From assembly GCA_019914945.1 (NCBI GenBank), contig CM034108.1, positions 10,356,280 to 10,420,279 on the forward strand: 64,000 nt of DNA, in the 5' to 3' direction. This stretch comes from Typha latifolia (lineage: Eukaryota > Streptophyta > Magnoliopsida > Poales > Typhaceae). A program made the position numbers and the translations under genes. Every line of letters begins with the position of its first letter. Positions within the stretch are counted from its first letter, which is position 1. Shown here one piece after another: positions 1 through 12,132 of this stretch. A model generated the notes under the pieces. It did not search any database. It was not told where the DNA came from and was given only the letters and a program-made list of their open reading frames with translations.

Positions 1-1325
1 TAATTAGACTTGTCTTAAAAAACTTACTTGATTTAACTAGACTTGTCAAACTGGACTTGTTATATGAGATTACATGATTTAATAGACTTTATTAAAGAGC
101 TTACATAAGCATAAATCAATTAAAAGATAAATAGACTCGATTCATCGAACTCAATTTCTTCATGATGCGATTCGAACTGACACAATTCATATCAAATATC
201 CAAACTATAGAAAAGTTTAAAAATATCTGAAAATAGAGATCGAAAGTGCCACGAAAAAGAGGTCTTAAGAAGGAGGGTAGGGTATTGATAAAATATTGAG
301 GGTCAGATTTTAGCACTAGCATGGGTGATTTTAATAAACTATAATAAAATTGTTGTTGTCCAATGGTATGGTTGGGCTATATGATTGAATGCCCATTGGG
401 CTTAAAATTTGCTTAGAAGAAATTTGCATTTGGCCCCCTACCTTTTCACAGATTTAAGATTTACACTCTAAGCATATATGTAAACAGTGTTAGTATTAAT
501 CTAATCTAAAATATGTTTTGCAAATATTGTTATAACATATAGGGTGCTATTTATAAATAATAAAGACATAACATGTAAAGCACAAATATGCAAAAATTGT
601 AGGGCATTAAATACAAATTTCCCTATATTACTTGTAACACATATACTAATATATCTACCTTTGTACTTACCAAAATATTAAATTAATGATATATTATCTT
701 AAAAAAGGAAACAATTGAAATGAAAGTCTTAAAATGGAAAATAAATTTTACAAATTCTATAAATTTTGTTTATGAATTTTATTTATATTACTTAACTATC
801 TTGTAGTTCTATGTGACACTGTTCATTTTTCCCTCAAAACTATTATAATTTTTTTTTATCAATTTTCTCTTTACTTCATTGTTAAATAAATTTTTCATAA
901 GATACAGAATATATAATTATTTTTCTACTTAGTTGATGTGAAATAGAAGAGATATTTCAGTTATTTTATACTAAAATTGCAACAAATAAAAGTTCAAGAG
1001 ACATTAAATTTTAGAGTAACTCAAGCAATGTATATATATATATATATATATTACTTCCTAACATTTGATATTTATCAGAGTAAAAAATAGGATGAATTTA
1101 TGAGATAATTATATTTAGCTATTTTGAGCTATCATAATTTTCTAGGTACATTCTTCCTTAACTAAGAAAAATAAGTGACTACATAGACCGTCTAAAAATA
1201 AAATTCAAGACTATAGGGGCTAATTATAATTAACCGTGAATTTATTTTATTATTCAGATGAACGATTGTGATCATTTTAACAGGACGTCTAGTTTATGAA
1301 GTAAAATCGGAGAAGTCTCCAATTA
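1..1325. other. AT-rich spacer, no gene seen
   Basis: This stretch is strongly AT-rich with stop codons in all frames and no recognisable protein domain. A short TA microsatellite lies at about 1031-1051. A sequence at about 470-650, about data-like phrases such as a gap between an AAATATG motif and a CCCTATA motif, loosely resembles the MITE arms found near 35.6-36.5 kb, but the match is weak. Confidence 0.6.
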
Positions 1326-1694
1326 CTAGTTTTTGTCCAAACCAGTCATATTCTAAAACTTATTACCAAATAAGGTCTAAATTCGCTGTAGCCCTAATAA
1401 AAATATTAGACTGATCAATATTTTAATTCTCTAGACAAAAACACTAACCGGTTCAACATTTCTGTCTAGTCCTAAACAACTGAACTACTCAGTGTTTTAT
1501 GTATATAAATTTCTTTAACCTAGTCTTTCGATAGTTAAGGCGGCAAAAAATACATAACGATAAAGATGCTGAACTGATCTTTAGTTCATAGATTTTATTA
1601 CGAGAAAAAGTCAATTTTAGTAATAAATTTTAGTAATAAAGATCCTATTTTGGTAATAAATTTGAGTGACAAGTCAATTTTAGTAAAAAGTCTC
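1326..1694. repeat. MITE-like repeat, family A copy 1 (diverged)
   Basis: The start CTAGTTTTTGTCCAAAC and the internal order of motifs (TTATTACCAAATAAGGT, a CTGTAGCC-CTAATAAAA block, repeated AACTGA...CAGTGTTTTATGTATATAAA, CTTTCGATAGTTAAG) match the copies at 5384-5752 and 53612-54008. The right end is degenerate, so the borders are approximate. The copy stops about 115 bp upstream of the RidA start codon and so lies in its proximal promoter. Confidence 0.5.
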
Positions 1695-1808
1695 CAATTC
1701 CAACAAATAAACAGAGTCAGCAGTCAGCGCTGACGTGACTCAAGACACCGCCCGCGTAGGGTTTAATAAGCAAACAAACGAGACAAGGAAAAAGAAAAAA
1801 AGGAAGCA

Positions 1809-4494
1809 ATGGCGTGGATGGCGGCGAGGTCTGCTGTAGCCGGCGCGCCGGCCGTCGACCTTCGTGCCCTGCGCTCACGTGCCCCTCTCGCCGCGGGGCT
1901 ATGCTGCGTCTCCTTTGCCGGGTCGAGGCTCTTCCCCTCGCCCCACTCGAAGCCCTTCGCCTGCGTCGGCGCGGCCATTTCCACCACCACCCCCGTCTCG
2001 GCCGCCGGTAATTATTTCCTTAGTCTTGCTCTAATCGTCACTTGGTTTCTCTTTTCTCCTTTGATTTACTTGGTGGGTTTTTCGACCTGAGGTTTAGAGT
2101 TTGTATTCCTTCTTTTTGGGGGAATTTTCTCAAACATTTGCTGTGCATATATGCGCTCTTCCTTTGTCGTCATTTTTTTTTCTTCCTTTCTTTCTCCAAA
2201 CGCCACATTTCGTTTATTTTATCGACGAAAATTTTGTGTTCATTCAACCATTTCCTCATTCTTTTGCAATTCCACCAAAAATGCTTTCTTTCTTAATCTC
2301 TATTAACCGTTTCCTGATGTCTCCCTGTTTTTGTGCTTATCACTCGCTATATCGCAAGTACGTCTTTGATTCTATCAAGTGAATTCCGTGGTTATTTCAC
2401 TAATAATTTGTGTGAGATAAGGTAAGGATTTGGTTGGTGGTCTATATAAGTGGTTATATCATCTATGTTCGTAGAAAGATTTTGATTGCTTATGATTTGT
2501 TTCCATTAGTCAATAGTATTGCCATTATAGCATGATTAACTTAGAAATACGACATGTATTAATATGTATTGGAGATAAACTTCATTGGGAAACAAATAAG
2601 CAGTAAACCAATTCTTAATTCCAGCAGACTAAAACAAAATGTACCTAGAAGAATTTCACTTAAAAGGCATGATCAACAAACTATTATAGACTGTAAAATA
2701 GATTAGCTAATTCATCGCCAGACATTTTGGTTTATTCTTTCGAGATGGTTTACAGATTAAGCATTTCAAATAAGTTTAGCAAGACCTGTTTCAAGATGGT
2801 TTACAGATTAAGCATTTCAAATAAGTTTAGCAAGACCTGTTTCAAGATGGCTTACAGATTAAGCATTTCAAATAAGTTTAGCAAGACCTGTTTCAAGATG
2901 GTTTACAGATTAAGCATCTCTGGTAGTTTAAGCGTAAAGCTTTTGCCCTTTTTCAGATAAAAAGGAGGTTGTCCAAACAGAAAAGGCTCCTGCAGCACTA
3001 GGACCATATTCTCAGGCTATTAAAGCCAACAACCTTGTTTTTGTCTCTGGTGTTTTGGGCCTTGTTCCTGAGGTTTGTTAGCTAATTCATTGCTTTGTTC
3101 TGTACTACTAGGTAAAGTAGGATTTTTTTTATATAATCTCTCTCAGTTTATTCTTTATAAGAACATCTATTTGACTACATTGTATGTTTCTAGACAGGAA
3201 AATTTATTTCAGATGGCATTGAAGAACAAACTGAGCAGGTACTGAAGTTCACTGTTTATATAGAATAAAAAGACAACCAATCTCAGTGCTTCCTTTTCTT
3301 CTCTTTAATGTTGTTATTTTCTCTTTAACAAGTTCTGCGAGGTACACTATGCTTAGTAACAATATGATAACTGTTGTATGAGATGGAGGACATGAATTTT
3401 TCTTGTTCTGTTGGTATAAGAAGGATAATCCTTTTATTGGATTAGTAGTTGTCATGCATGCCATATTTGTTTGTCCTTTTCAATAGTTGGAAATTTCAGT
3501 TGCATTTCTTCTATAAGCATATAGATGATGTACAGACTTGAATCTATTTGGCTTAGAGGGAACGTATGAAACTGCTGATGGTGTCAAGTCGTTGGATCTT
3601 AGAAATTTGTGTCAAAATGGACTAAATTGCTTTGTGTAGTTGACAGTTTGTGGACTTACTGTGAAAGTATTTTGTCCGACTGTTGGATCCTTATGTAGAA
3701 TTGTACCAACTCTTTTACAACTTTGACTGATTATGGGACTCATACATGAATGGTTAAGCGATTATATACTCTACATTATCTAGAAGAGAGTTGTCATGGG
3801 AATTGCCACGACCAAATCTCACCAACATTGGTCAGAACTGGACATTCTTAATACTTTTGGTACTTATGTGAATGATTTACTACGGAGATAATTATGTCAT
3901 TTCTGCTTCACAAATAGATGTTTCTAAATCTGCAGGTTTTGAAGAATATGGGGGAAATATTGAAAGCAAGTGGCGCCAGCTACTCTTCAGTTGTCAAGAC
4001 AACAATCATGTATTCCATGGAGCTTTCTTATATGGAACTTCTCTGTGGCCTATGAAAGTTAGGGGGATATAATATTTTCTTTCTTTTACTTTGTAGGTTG
4101 GCAGATTTGCAGGATTTCAAGAAGGTGAATGAGATATATGCTAAATGTAAGTTCTAGAAATGTCTAAATCTCTTAACTCAGCGTGTCTCACCTTTCAGTT
4201 AGTGTAAAGCATGTTGTCTAGAAACTTTTCCTTGATAATATGTTTGCAGGAAGGTTGGTCTATAAGTTTTTTCATAACTTCTCTTTTTTTTTTCTTCCCT
4301 CAAACTGCTTCTGTTATTTAGGTTTATGTGAAGTATGACATCCGGTTGAATATATTCATAGACAATTTTTCTCTAACAAGGTAACAATTCTTAATGTAGA
4401 TTTTCCATCTCCTTCTCCGGCACGTTCAACTTACCAAGTAGCAGCATTGCCGATGAATGCCAGGATCGAAATTGAGTGCATTGCTGCTATCTAG
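1809..4494 (+). CDS. RIDA: Reactive intermediate deaminase A, plastid type (RidA/YjgF/UK114)
   Basis: Proteins of this family hydrolyse reactive enamine/imine intermediates released by PLP enzymes such as threonine dehydratase; the plant form is plastidial. I read six exons: 1809-2007, 2957-3072, 3194-3238, 3936-4009, 4097-4146 and 4400-4494. All have GT-AG borders and consistent phase, and they give 192 residues. Residues 1 to about 67 form an Ala/Arg/Ser-rich leader fitting a transit peptide. The mature part shows [65 protein letters not shown] and a C-terminal [11 protein letters not shown]; the arginine there (about R170) is the family's substrate-carboxylate ligand. The length agrees with the Arabidopsis plastid protein (about 187). 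The start is the first ATG in frame with the leader. Intron 1 holds a 51-bp minisatellite next to the acceptor of exon 2. Function is firm from family motifs; plastid location is inferred. Confidence 0.95.
2745..2920. repeat. 51-bp minisatellite, about 3.5 units, in RidA intron 1
   Basis: The units at 2745-2795, 2796-2846 and 2847-2897 each start ATGGYTTACAGATTAAGC and end CCTGTTTCAAG. A partial fourth unit runs from 2898 to about 2920. The units are nearly identical; unit 3 has GGC for GGT. The array ends about 36 bp upstream of the exon 2 splice acceptor at 2957. Since 51 is a multiple of three, one frame stays open across the array, but that frame is not the RidA frame. Confidence 0.93.
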
Positions 4495-5383
4495 GGCTCT
4501 TCTACCATGTCTGAGTTTCTCTCAAATGAAAGCTTTGAAGAATAATTTGGCATTCTGGGTATTTGATCTTGTGTTAGAACCACAGTTCCTGTGGAACCCA
4601 TGACACAGTGGTGTTGTATCTGATTTATTTGCTCTAATAAATGGCTTATTTACCTTACATAGGAGTAAGAATTACAGTTCTAACGTTCAGTTTGATGGAG
4701 TGTCTCATGGCTCTTTGATCCACCAAGTGAAGATCTTGTCTTTTCTGCTCAGATTACTACTCCCTATTGTAGTTTTCAAGTATTTCTCTTAGTTAATGGT
4801 ATTTTTATTTTTATTTTCTATTAAATGACTTAATTTAAATCAGTGTATCTATATAAATAATGTATATTTTGAGGGATATACATATAATTATATTACTTCT
4901 ATAAATATTTTTATTTTTAGAATTATGTAGAAATATCTATATATTATTGAAATATTTTAAAAAGATCAGTAATCCGATCGGTTAACCGCCGGTTTGAACT
5001 AATAACTCAGTGAATCTACCTCTAACCGGGTCAAAGTCTGATTCGATTTTAATAACTACCTTATATAATGCTTCACAAGGAAGAACATTATTCTTGCCTT
5101 TGCTTGGTTCTAAGTTTTGTGAGGTGAAAGAAAATCTTGTGGAATAAATCAAAGTCAACTATTTTTTTTTTAATTTCAAATATAACTGTAGATAAAAGAA
5201 TAGGGCAGTAAATTAGACAGCAGAGAAGATCACAATAATTATTTTATTTTGCCAACTGACCTCTAAGATATCTTTTTTTTAAAACCTTTATGGTGATTAT
5301 TCCAGCTTTAAGCTGCTTTGCGGCTTCTTTTAATTAAACAAAAAATGTGACATTGAAAACAAAAAAAAAATTGCAGTCATATA
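4495..5383. other. RidA 3' flank and dispersed repeat
   Basis: The first few hundred bases are probably RidA 3'UTR. About 4785-5062 is one copy of a dispersed AT-rich repeat; a second copy lies at about 13795-14060. Shared blocks include TTTTGAGGGATATACATA and an end with GGTCAA-GTCT followed by TTAATAACTA. No protein was recognised. Confidence 0.5.
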
Positions 5384-5752
5384 AGAGTTTTTGGCCAAAC
5401 TAGCATGTTCCAAATTTCTTTTACCAAAATAGATTACTCTTTAAACTTATTGTCAAATAAGGTATATTTAACTGTAGCTCTAACAAGAACGCTGAACTAA
5501 TCAGCGTTTTATCTCTATACAGTTCAGCGTTTTTATCAGGTCTTAAAACGATGAACTGATTAGCGTTTTATGTATATAAATTTTTTTAACTTAATATTTC
5601 AATAGTTAAGAAAAAATTATTTGACAATAAAAACATTGATTAATTTAGTATTATTATTAGTACTACAGTAAATTAAACTCCATTTAGTAATAAGTTTGAA
5701 GTACAGTCCATCTTGGTTAAAAAATAAAGTGTCTAGTTTGGTCAAAAACTCT
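5384..5752. mobile_element. MITE, family A copy 2 (best-preserved)
   Basis: The left end reads AGAGTTTTTGGCCAAACTAG and the right end is its inverted complement with one change (CTAGTTTGGTCAAAAACTCT), about 20 bp each. The element is 369 bp and has no coding capacity. Flanks TCATATA (5377-5383) and TCATGTA (5753-5759) look like an imperfect target-site duplication. Related copies lie at 1326-1694 and 53612-54008. The superfamily is uncertain. Confidence 0.75.
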
Positions 5753-6110
5753 TCATGTAATATAAGGTTTTTTTATATATGATTGTCATTAAAAACTTTT
5801 AATATTATAATAATCACTACATTCTTCAAAAAGCATAATTAAGGCTGTTTCAGAAATGGTTAAATTTTAACTAGTCAATATTAGGATTACCTTAGATTAG
5901 CAAAGGCCTATTTTACCCTTGTATCTCAAAAAAAGAGGAAATTTTAGTTATTTATATATACTTACTTTATTAATAACTATTGTCAGATATATTCTATGAC
6001 AGTCATAAGATTTTTGTGCAATTATGATGTTTTGGGAAATAGAGTGGCAAATATAGTGGAAATATACTCTGGCACAGGACTCATTAACCTAGATATGAAA
6101 ACTACATCCC

Positions 6111-7070
6111 TTGGTTCACGCCGGCTGTAAGTTGGCCTACCAAATACTACATCTCCCAACCGTTCTTATTGCATGTTGGGACGGTTGGGCCAAAATTTGG
6201 GCCTTAGCTGTCCTTCTGGGGGTAGGTTGCCTACTAGAGCCTACTTATCTAATCTCAAACTTACAACGAATATTATTTATCCTATTTGCTCGCTTGAGAC
6301 TGAGACCATCAACCATCTGTTCTTCCATTGTCACATGGTTGTTACCATGTGGGATTTTGTGAGAGACAACTTGCTGGTTACTCTCAATTTTGAGGATAGG
6401 TGGTCGGATGGTCTTTGGCTTAACGAAGGAGATGAGCTGCTAAAAAATAATAAGACCTAGTTTTAGGGCTGCATTGATATCTTTGGCATATTTGGAAGTA
6501 TCGAAATATGTTCCACTTCAGTATTGAAAGAGAAGACCTCCATATGGTATGGCTACGAACTATACCCTTAAATAATGATTATTCTGCTCAATTATGGGTC
6601 GGATGTATGAAACCTAGTCCTGTCCCAGCTAGTACTCTGGTTCGCTGGGAGCCACCACTTACTGGCTAGGTTAAAATCAACAGTGATGGCTCCTATGTGA
6701 ACGATATTAAGCTAGGTGGTATAGGTTTCATAATCTCTCAGACTAATAGTACTGTAATCTTGGCAGAGTGTAGAAGTGGCTGGTTCGGATCAGCGCTCAT
6801 GGCTGAGGCGTTTGCTTTGAGGGAGACTTTACTCAATTTACAACACTCCAAACCACTTCAAAGTTTGGCTTGAAACTGACTCCTCTGTTCTCATTGGTAT
6901 TCTACAAGATGGGAAGAAGCCACCTTAGTCAATTAATTTTATTATTGATGATATTAAGTTCCTAACATGTAATTATCAAAATTATAAAATTAGTCATATT
7001 TACCAGGATGCTAATCGTGCTGCTAATTGGCTTGCCAATTATGGTAAGAGCTTAGACTTTGGCTATACTT
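6111..7070 (+). pseudogene. Degenerate LINE 3' part: zinc-binding RT segment and RNase H
   Basis: Reading through frameshifts and stops, the segment at 6170-6460 shows a KIWAL-type motif, then LPTRAYLSNL and a Cys/His pattern (ICSLETETINHLFFHCH), which is the zinc-binding domain following reverse transcriptase in plant LINEs. From about 6670 a plant RNase H-like domain follows, with KINSDGSYVND, GGIGFII, MAEAFALRE and near 7000 the end motif YQDANRAANWLANYG. An in-frame TAG precedes KINSDGS and a frameshift lies near 6870. This is an old, non-functional fragment; the upstream reverse transcriptase is missing. Confidence 0.8.
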
Positions 7071-7225
7071 GAGATGGGAGATACTAGTAGAACTTATACG
7101 TATTTTGGTCTCTCATGCTTTGAGAGGCTTCAACTATTCTATAAAATCTTCTCCTTTTAACAAAAAAGTATTTAATGGCAATTATGTAAAAAAACTAAAT
7201 ATGATTCGGCTCGGCACAACTCTAG

Positions 7226-7475
7226 GGGTGAAAATGGTTCGGATACGGATCGGATAGTGCTCAATCTACATCCGGATCCATATTTTTTCTCCAGATACGA
7301 ATACGGATACAGATACGAATATTAGACGGGTAGTAAAATTTAAAACTATATCCTAACTAAACGGATACAGATATTTTTCGGATATAGATCGGATATTTTT
7401 TGAATATAGATCAGATATTAAACGAATACGAATAGGAATCGGATACGAATCGAATCTTAATCGGATATGAATACA
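7226..7475. repeat. GGATAC-rich dispersed repeat end (hAT-like)
   Basis: The repeat begins AGGGGTGAAAATGGTTCGG and continues with a degenerate GGATACGGAT / GAATACGAAT tandem texture. The inverted counterpart of this start is seen at about 15400-15421 (CCGATCCGTTTTCACCCCTA). An AGGGGTG end with a TCGG-type internal repeat is typical of some plant hAT-like non-autonomous elements. A matching second end was not found nearby. Confidence 0.45.
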
Positions 7476-8889
7476 AAAGAAATTTATTACTAGAATCTAT
7501 ACATAAGCAAGAAAACTTACAAAATCAACTAATAAACTCATAAAATCTGCACATCAAAAGACAATAACATTTCACAAAATCAACTAATACAGTATCCCTC
7601 TTAGGCATTTCATCAAACATCTGGTATGCCTCTTTCTCCGGTCCTCACCAACCCAACAATCATAGAATTCCAAGAGACAATATCTCTATTAGTCATTCCG
7701 TCAAATACCTTTTAAGTAGAAGCAATGCCCACATCTCTGGCCTTATAATGGGAATCAATTAGTGAGTTGGGCACAAAGATATCAAATAAATAACCCAACT
7801 TTACGACATGGGTATGAATCATCTCGACTTGGGTAACCACAAATTGTTGAATTGGGTAACCATAAATTGTTCGCATCAAGCCTTTAGGAGGAAAGAATAT
7901 GTGAAATTATCTAGAAAGAACCCATTTTCCTGCATGTTGAAGAAGGCAGAGAAGGCTCACAATAATAAAATCATAAGCGTTTCTTCCATGCCCCAAGAGT
8001 AGGTATCTTAATTGGAGATCCAACAGTTAGAATTTATGAGGGTATAATGGGAATGTAAACGAATTAAGAAGGATGACTGGTTCAATAGGTATTTATTTTT
8101 AAAATAAAATTTTAATGAACGGTTGGTTTCTCTTCTAAGTGTGCTTTTGCTCTCCCTTTCCTCTCTCTCTCTTTCCACTCTCTCTCTCTCTTCTGCTTTC
8201 GAAATCCTCTCTTCGCACGTCGTTTTCTCTCCTATTTTCTTTCAATCTCAACCGAAGTCACGCCGTCGGTGCGTCGTCGAAGCGGATCCCACAATATTCT
8301 GGTAAGGCTACTTCTTTGTGTGTTTTTAGACTTCTGAAAATTATCGACGAATATTTGAGATCAAAACTTTTGATTCTATGTTAGCCAACATCTCGTTGGC
8401 TTTCACACCATAAATCTAATGAGGAGAGATATTTGTTTAGATGTCATGCTATTTATTTTTTACCCTATGCTCTGTTTTCAATTTTCTCCCTAAATCAAGC
8501 ATGCCACTGTTAAAGTCAAAGTAATTTCTCTCTCAAATCAACTCCTTCCATATCTCTCCCAAATCGCACCGAAATTTCTTGTATTTTTTACATCTTTTTT
8601 CTTCTAAAAAGTCCTACAACAATGCCAGCCATCTATACAGTAATACACTTTTTTTTACTTTACTAGTTCTCTTCCTTGTGCGAGGCAATAAAAGCTTTCA
8701 GTCCTTGCTTTCATGGTTAGGCGAATTCGTCCTTTACTTTGATTTGTATTTTAAGTTGTTAGGTGTCAATCGTGAAAAAGTTTTCAATTAGTTTTTAGAA
8801 GCCTTGTAGTTCTTTTAATTAAGTTTGTTTTCTACGAGAGCATTGCAGTACATAGTAGCATATCCCTGATTAACATGTTTATTTTCTGA
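7476..8889. other. Spacer with possible transcribed leader at about 8120-8305
   Basis: About 8140-8305 is CT-rich, then moderately GC-rich, and ends TTCTG|GTAAGG, a good 5' splice donor. It looks like the first exon or 5'UTR of a plant gene, but I recognise no coding exon downstream. It may be a non-coding leader, a decayed gene or a captured fragment. The remainder shows nothing recognisable. Confidence 0.25.
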
Positions 8890-10168
8890 GGCTATATGGG
8901 TTATCTATAAAGTCTCCATAAGAATGGTGATATATTCGCTATGGCCTGATCTTTTATTCCTCAAGTCAACCATCTTAAGGGATTTGGTATTGCGAATCCT
9001 TGAGGGTTCAAATAGTTAGTTAAGCTTTTATTATCTTATTTGTTGTTAGTAACCTGCTTTGTTTTTAGAGGGTTTCTTCCGTGCAATAAAGTTAATTCTT
9101 TATCAATCAATTTGATGAAGATCTAATGGTTAAGATCTTTAAGGGTATAATAGGAATGAAAGATATTACCGATTTAGTAGGTAATTTTTTTTAGATATAT
9201 AATCTTAAACATTATTTTTTAACAATTATATTATCTTAATATTTTATTAAGTAAAAGACATATATATCATTAACTGAGAGTAATGTATATATATCAAAAT
9301 AAGGGTATTGATGTCTTTTATAATTAACTTGATGAAAATTTAATTACATTTTATCTTTTTGATTATTTTTTATTATTTACATATATCTCCATTAGTTTAA
9401 GATTGATTTAAATTAAATTTTAATAGATAGAGATAGAGAATTATATTTAAATTAAAGTTTATCTCCAAATAATCAAATTTAAATAATTTAATATTAAATA
9501 ATATCTCCTATAATTAAGGCATAATTATATTTAAGAAAGAAATCTTAACGAAAGAAGAAAAAAACGTGTAGAGCGCTTCTTCCGTATCGTAAAGTTAATT
9601 ATTTATCAATCATTTTAATGAATATCTAATGGTTAATATCTTCAAGGGTATAATAAGAAAATTAGAAAGTTAGGCACACGTAATTAAATCTTCTTAACAA
9701 ATATACTATTTCTTTACGTGGTACTGGGTATGAAAACTAGCTATTATAGCCGTTGGATTAAGATTATAATTTTAAAAGATGCATTAAACTATTTTCCATT
9801 AGATGAAATTGGGACAAAATACAAATTTAACAAAGTGAGAATGAAGTGTGATATAGGCATATAACATATATATAGCAGCAGGACCAGTAAACTACAAAGC
9901 AATTTATGAAATGTAAATGTCACATGTATAAAAAAAATGCCAGGAAAATGAAACTCATTTTACTTTTATACCATTAAATGGCACCCTTTAGGCTATATGG
10001 GTTATCTATAAAGTCTCCATAAGAATGGTGATATATTCTCTATGGTTTGATCTTTTATTCCTCAGGTCAATCATCTTAAGGGATTTGGTATTACAAATTC
10101 TAGAGGGTTCAGATAGCTAGTTAAGCCTTTATTATCTTATTTGTTGTTAGTAACCTGCTTTGTTTTAA
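8890..10168. repeat. Two nested pairs of direct repeats
   Basis: About 8890-9068 is repeated at about 9992-10168; both contain GGCTATATGGGTTATCTAT and TTGTTGTTAGTAACCTGC. Inside this pair, about 9069-9165 is repeated at about 9571-9660 (CTTCCGT..AAAGTTAATT..TTATCAATCA...AAGGGTATAATA). The order is A-B-B'-A', all in the same orientation. No reading frame is recognised between them. Confidence 0.65.
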
Positions 10169-10620
10169 AGTACAAAGTTGAAGAAAATAGGGATGTTTAT
10201 ATCTTATTCATTATCGGCTATTCGGCTTATATATTTTTTGTTCTTGGTAGCATAAAATTTGTAGTTAACATCAGTTAAAGAAGATACATAATTCCTATTG
10301 ATTAATGGACAATATTTATCTACAATCAGTTGGTCATGCTCCCCATTTACTAGTTTAAGTTTTAAATATTGAGAACTGAGACCAATTATCAAACTAATCT
10401 CAGTATATTGATGTTTGGCTCGTTGTTTGGCTCCTTGATTGAGCTGGATATTTGTTTCTACTTTTATGATTAATTATTTATGATGTTGTGGGTATACTAT
10501 GGCATGCATATGTTTATACATCTTTTATTATTACTATTTACGCTTTAGTACATTATTATGATTTAACACATGTTTTATCGTTTATTATATTTCATTCAGG
10601 TTTTCTTCATTATCAAATAT

Positions 10621-11360
10621 ATGGAGGGGAGTTCTAGTCAACATGGTGAAACGTCAAAATATCAATTTGATATAGAAACACTAGCTGAATATGAAAATAT
10701 AATACAAATGACATTTTTAAGTGAAAATAAAGGATATAAATTTTTTAATAGTTATGCTAATCGAAAAGGATAAAAGGATTTAGCATAAGAAAAAATAATA
10801 TAAAACTCCATAAGAAGACTGGTATTATAGTCTACCGCCATTTTCTTTGTTCGAGGGTAGGTGTACGAGATGAGAAATACATGAACATGATTGATAGAAA
10901 AGAAAAGAACGAGCCCTCAGTCGTTGTCAATATCCCATCCAATTTGCTATTCAACTTAATTTTGATACTGGTAAATGGTTTGTGAAATTTTTTATTGATG
11001 AACATAATCATGATCTTGCTGGATTAGATGAAGTTCTTTTTTACGGTCTCATCGTAAAATTAATGATGTTTAAAAATCTAATATTATTTCGTTAGAAGTA
11101 GCGGGACCTTTAAAGCACCAAATAATGGATGTGATGGAACATCAACATGGTGGCTTTGGAAATATTGGGTTTGTGTCAAGGGACTTATATAATTTTTCTT
11201 ATAGAAATAAAAAATCTAAAATCGTTGAAAGTGATGCAGATACAGTGCTTAAACTTATGCAAAAGAGGCAAAAAGAAGATGTTGAGTACTTTTTTCAATA
11301 CCAAGTCGATACAAAAGGTCAAACAAATTTATTTTGGTGTGATTATCAATCTCGAATTGA
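10621..11360 (+). pseudogene. FAR1-type MULE transposase N-terminal fragment
   Basis: The segment starts with ATG at 10621 (MEGSSSQHGETS). Across several frameshifts it encodes a FAR1 DNA-binding-like region: KGYKFFNSYANRKGFSIR, a Cys-Arg stretch after about 10840, and KWFVKFFIDEHNHDL near 10975-11015, where the HNH motif closes the zinc-binding domain. The linker typical of this family follows from about 11125 (GFVSRDLYNF, LMQKRQKEDVEYFFQY, FWCDYQSR). Known FAR1/FHY3-like proteins and Mutator-like transposases share this order. The catalytic transposase core is absent, so I call it a dead fragment. Confidence 0.7.
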
Positions 11361-11700
11361 TTATCAAGTATTTATTGAGTATGATTTCATGCTTAGTTTC
11401 AAAAAATTCAGCTGATAAATGTAGGATAATTTTCTTTTATAAGTAATCATTAATGAGTTATCTCAAATTTTATTATCAAGAAAACAGAAGTTGTTGGTTT
11501 ATTATTATCTCTAATCCTCTTAAATATTTATTTTCTTAGGATTTGTACAGTGTCAAGCTATCAAGCAAATACTCAAGCGTAAAATCAGCTCAAATAAGAG
11601 TTTGAATACATGAAATATCTTCCAAAAGGTTTAAAAAATAAGGTCGCACCTCATTTTTTGTATTTGGTGCCAATATTATACCAATCATTATTAACATAAA

Positions 11701-12132
11701 TCAACGAATAAAATGTTCATCAACAACATTATTTTCTTCAATACATTTAACCAAATGACTAAGAGTAATATTTCCTTTAGTTAGGTCCATATAAAGACTA
11801 TGTAAAATTTTATTTGGTCTTTTTTTCACAATTTTTATTTTCTTACCTATAGCGGATGAGCCCATAAGGCAATGAATATCCCACAAATCATTAGGAATGG
11901 AATCATCTTCTATTATGAATGATGTTGTATGTGGGTCATATGCTTCAGCCAACCACAAACGTAGAATACGTCTAATTCTAATTGGATGCATAAGAAGCAT
12001 GCAATCAAATCCAAGCTCCCGAATTGCCTCATTTTGATCTTCACTTAGTTTCCTAATAATGTTCCCAAAACGATTTGGTGAATATGTAATCTCAATTTCA
12101 GTCTTTGGTATCTCCAAATAATAGCAAAACAT
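11701..12132 (-). pseudogene. TE-type domain ORF (resembles Ulp1-associated plant TE proteins)
   Basis: This is an uninterrupted 143-residue frame. The segment from RFGNIIRKLSEDQ through ELGFDCML, RRILRLWLAEAYDP and DDSIPNDLWDIHCLMG follows a pattern common in plant proteins encoded by Mutator-like elements carrying Ulp1-like peptidases (…IGFG.LL..…LCRWLV..FDP…V.DV..ILGLP.G). No peptidase catalytic residues are in view. It lies tail-to-tail with the FAR1 fragment at 10621-11360. The assignment is by remembered pattern only and could be wrong; there is no evidence of a host function. Confidence 0.4.

Noticed and set aside
2727..2960. Repetitive 77-codon frame in RidA intron 1
   Set aside because: It is explained by the 51-bp minisatellite; it lies in the intron and is out of frame with the flanking exons.
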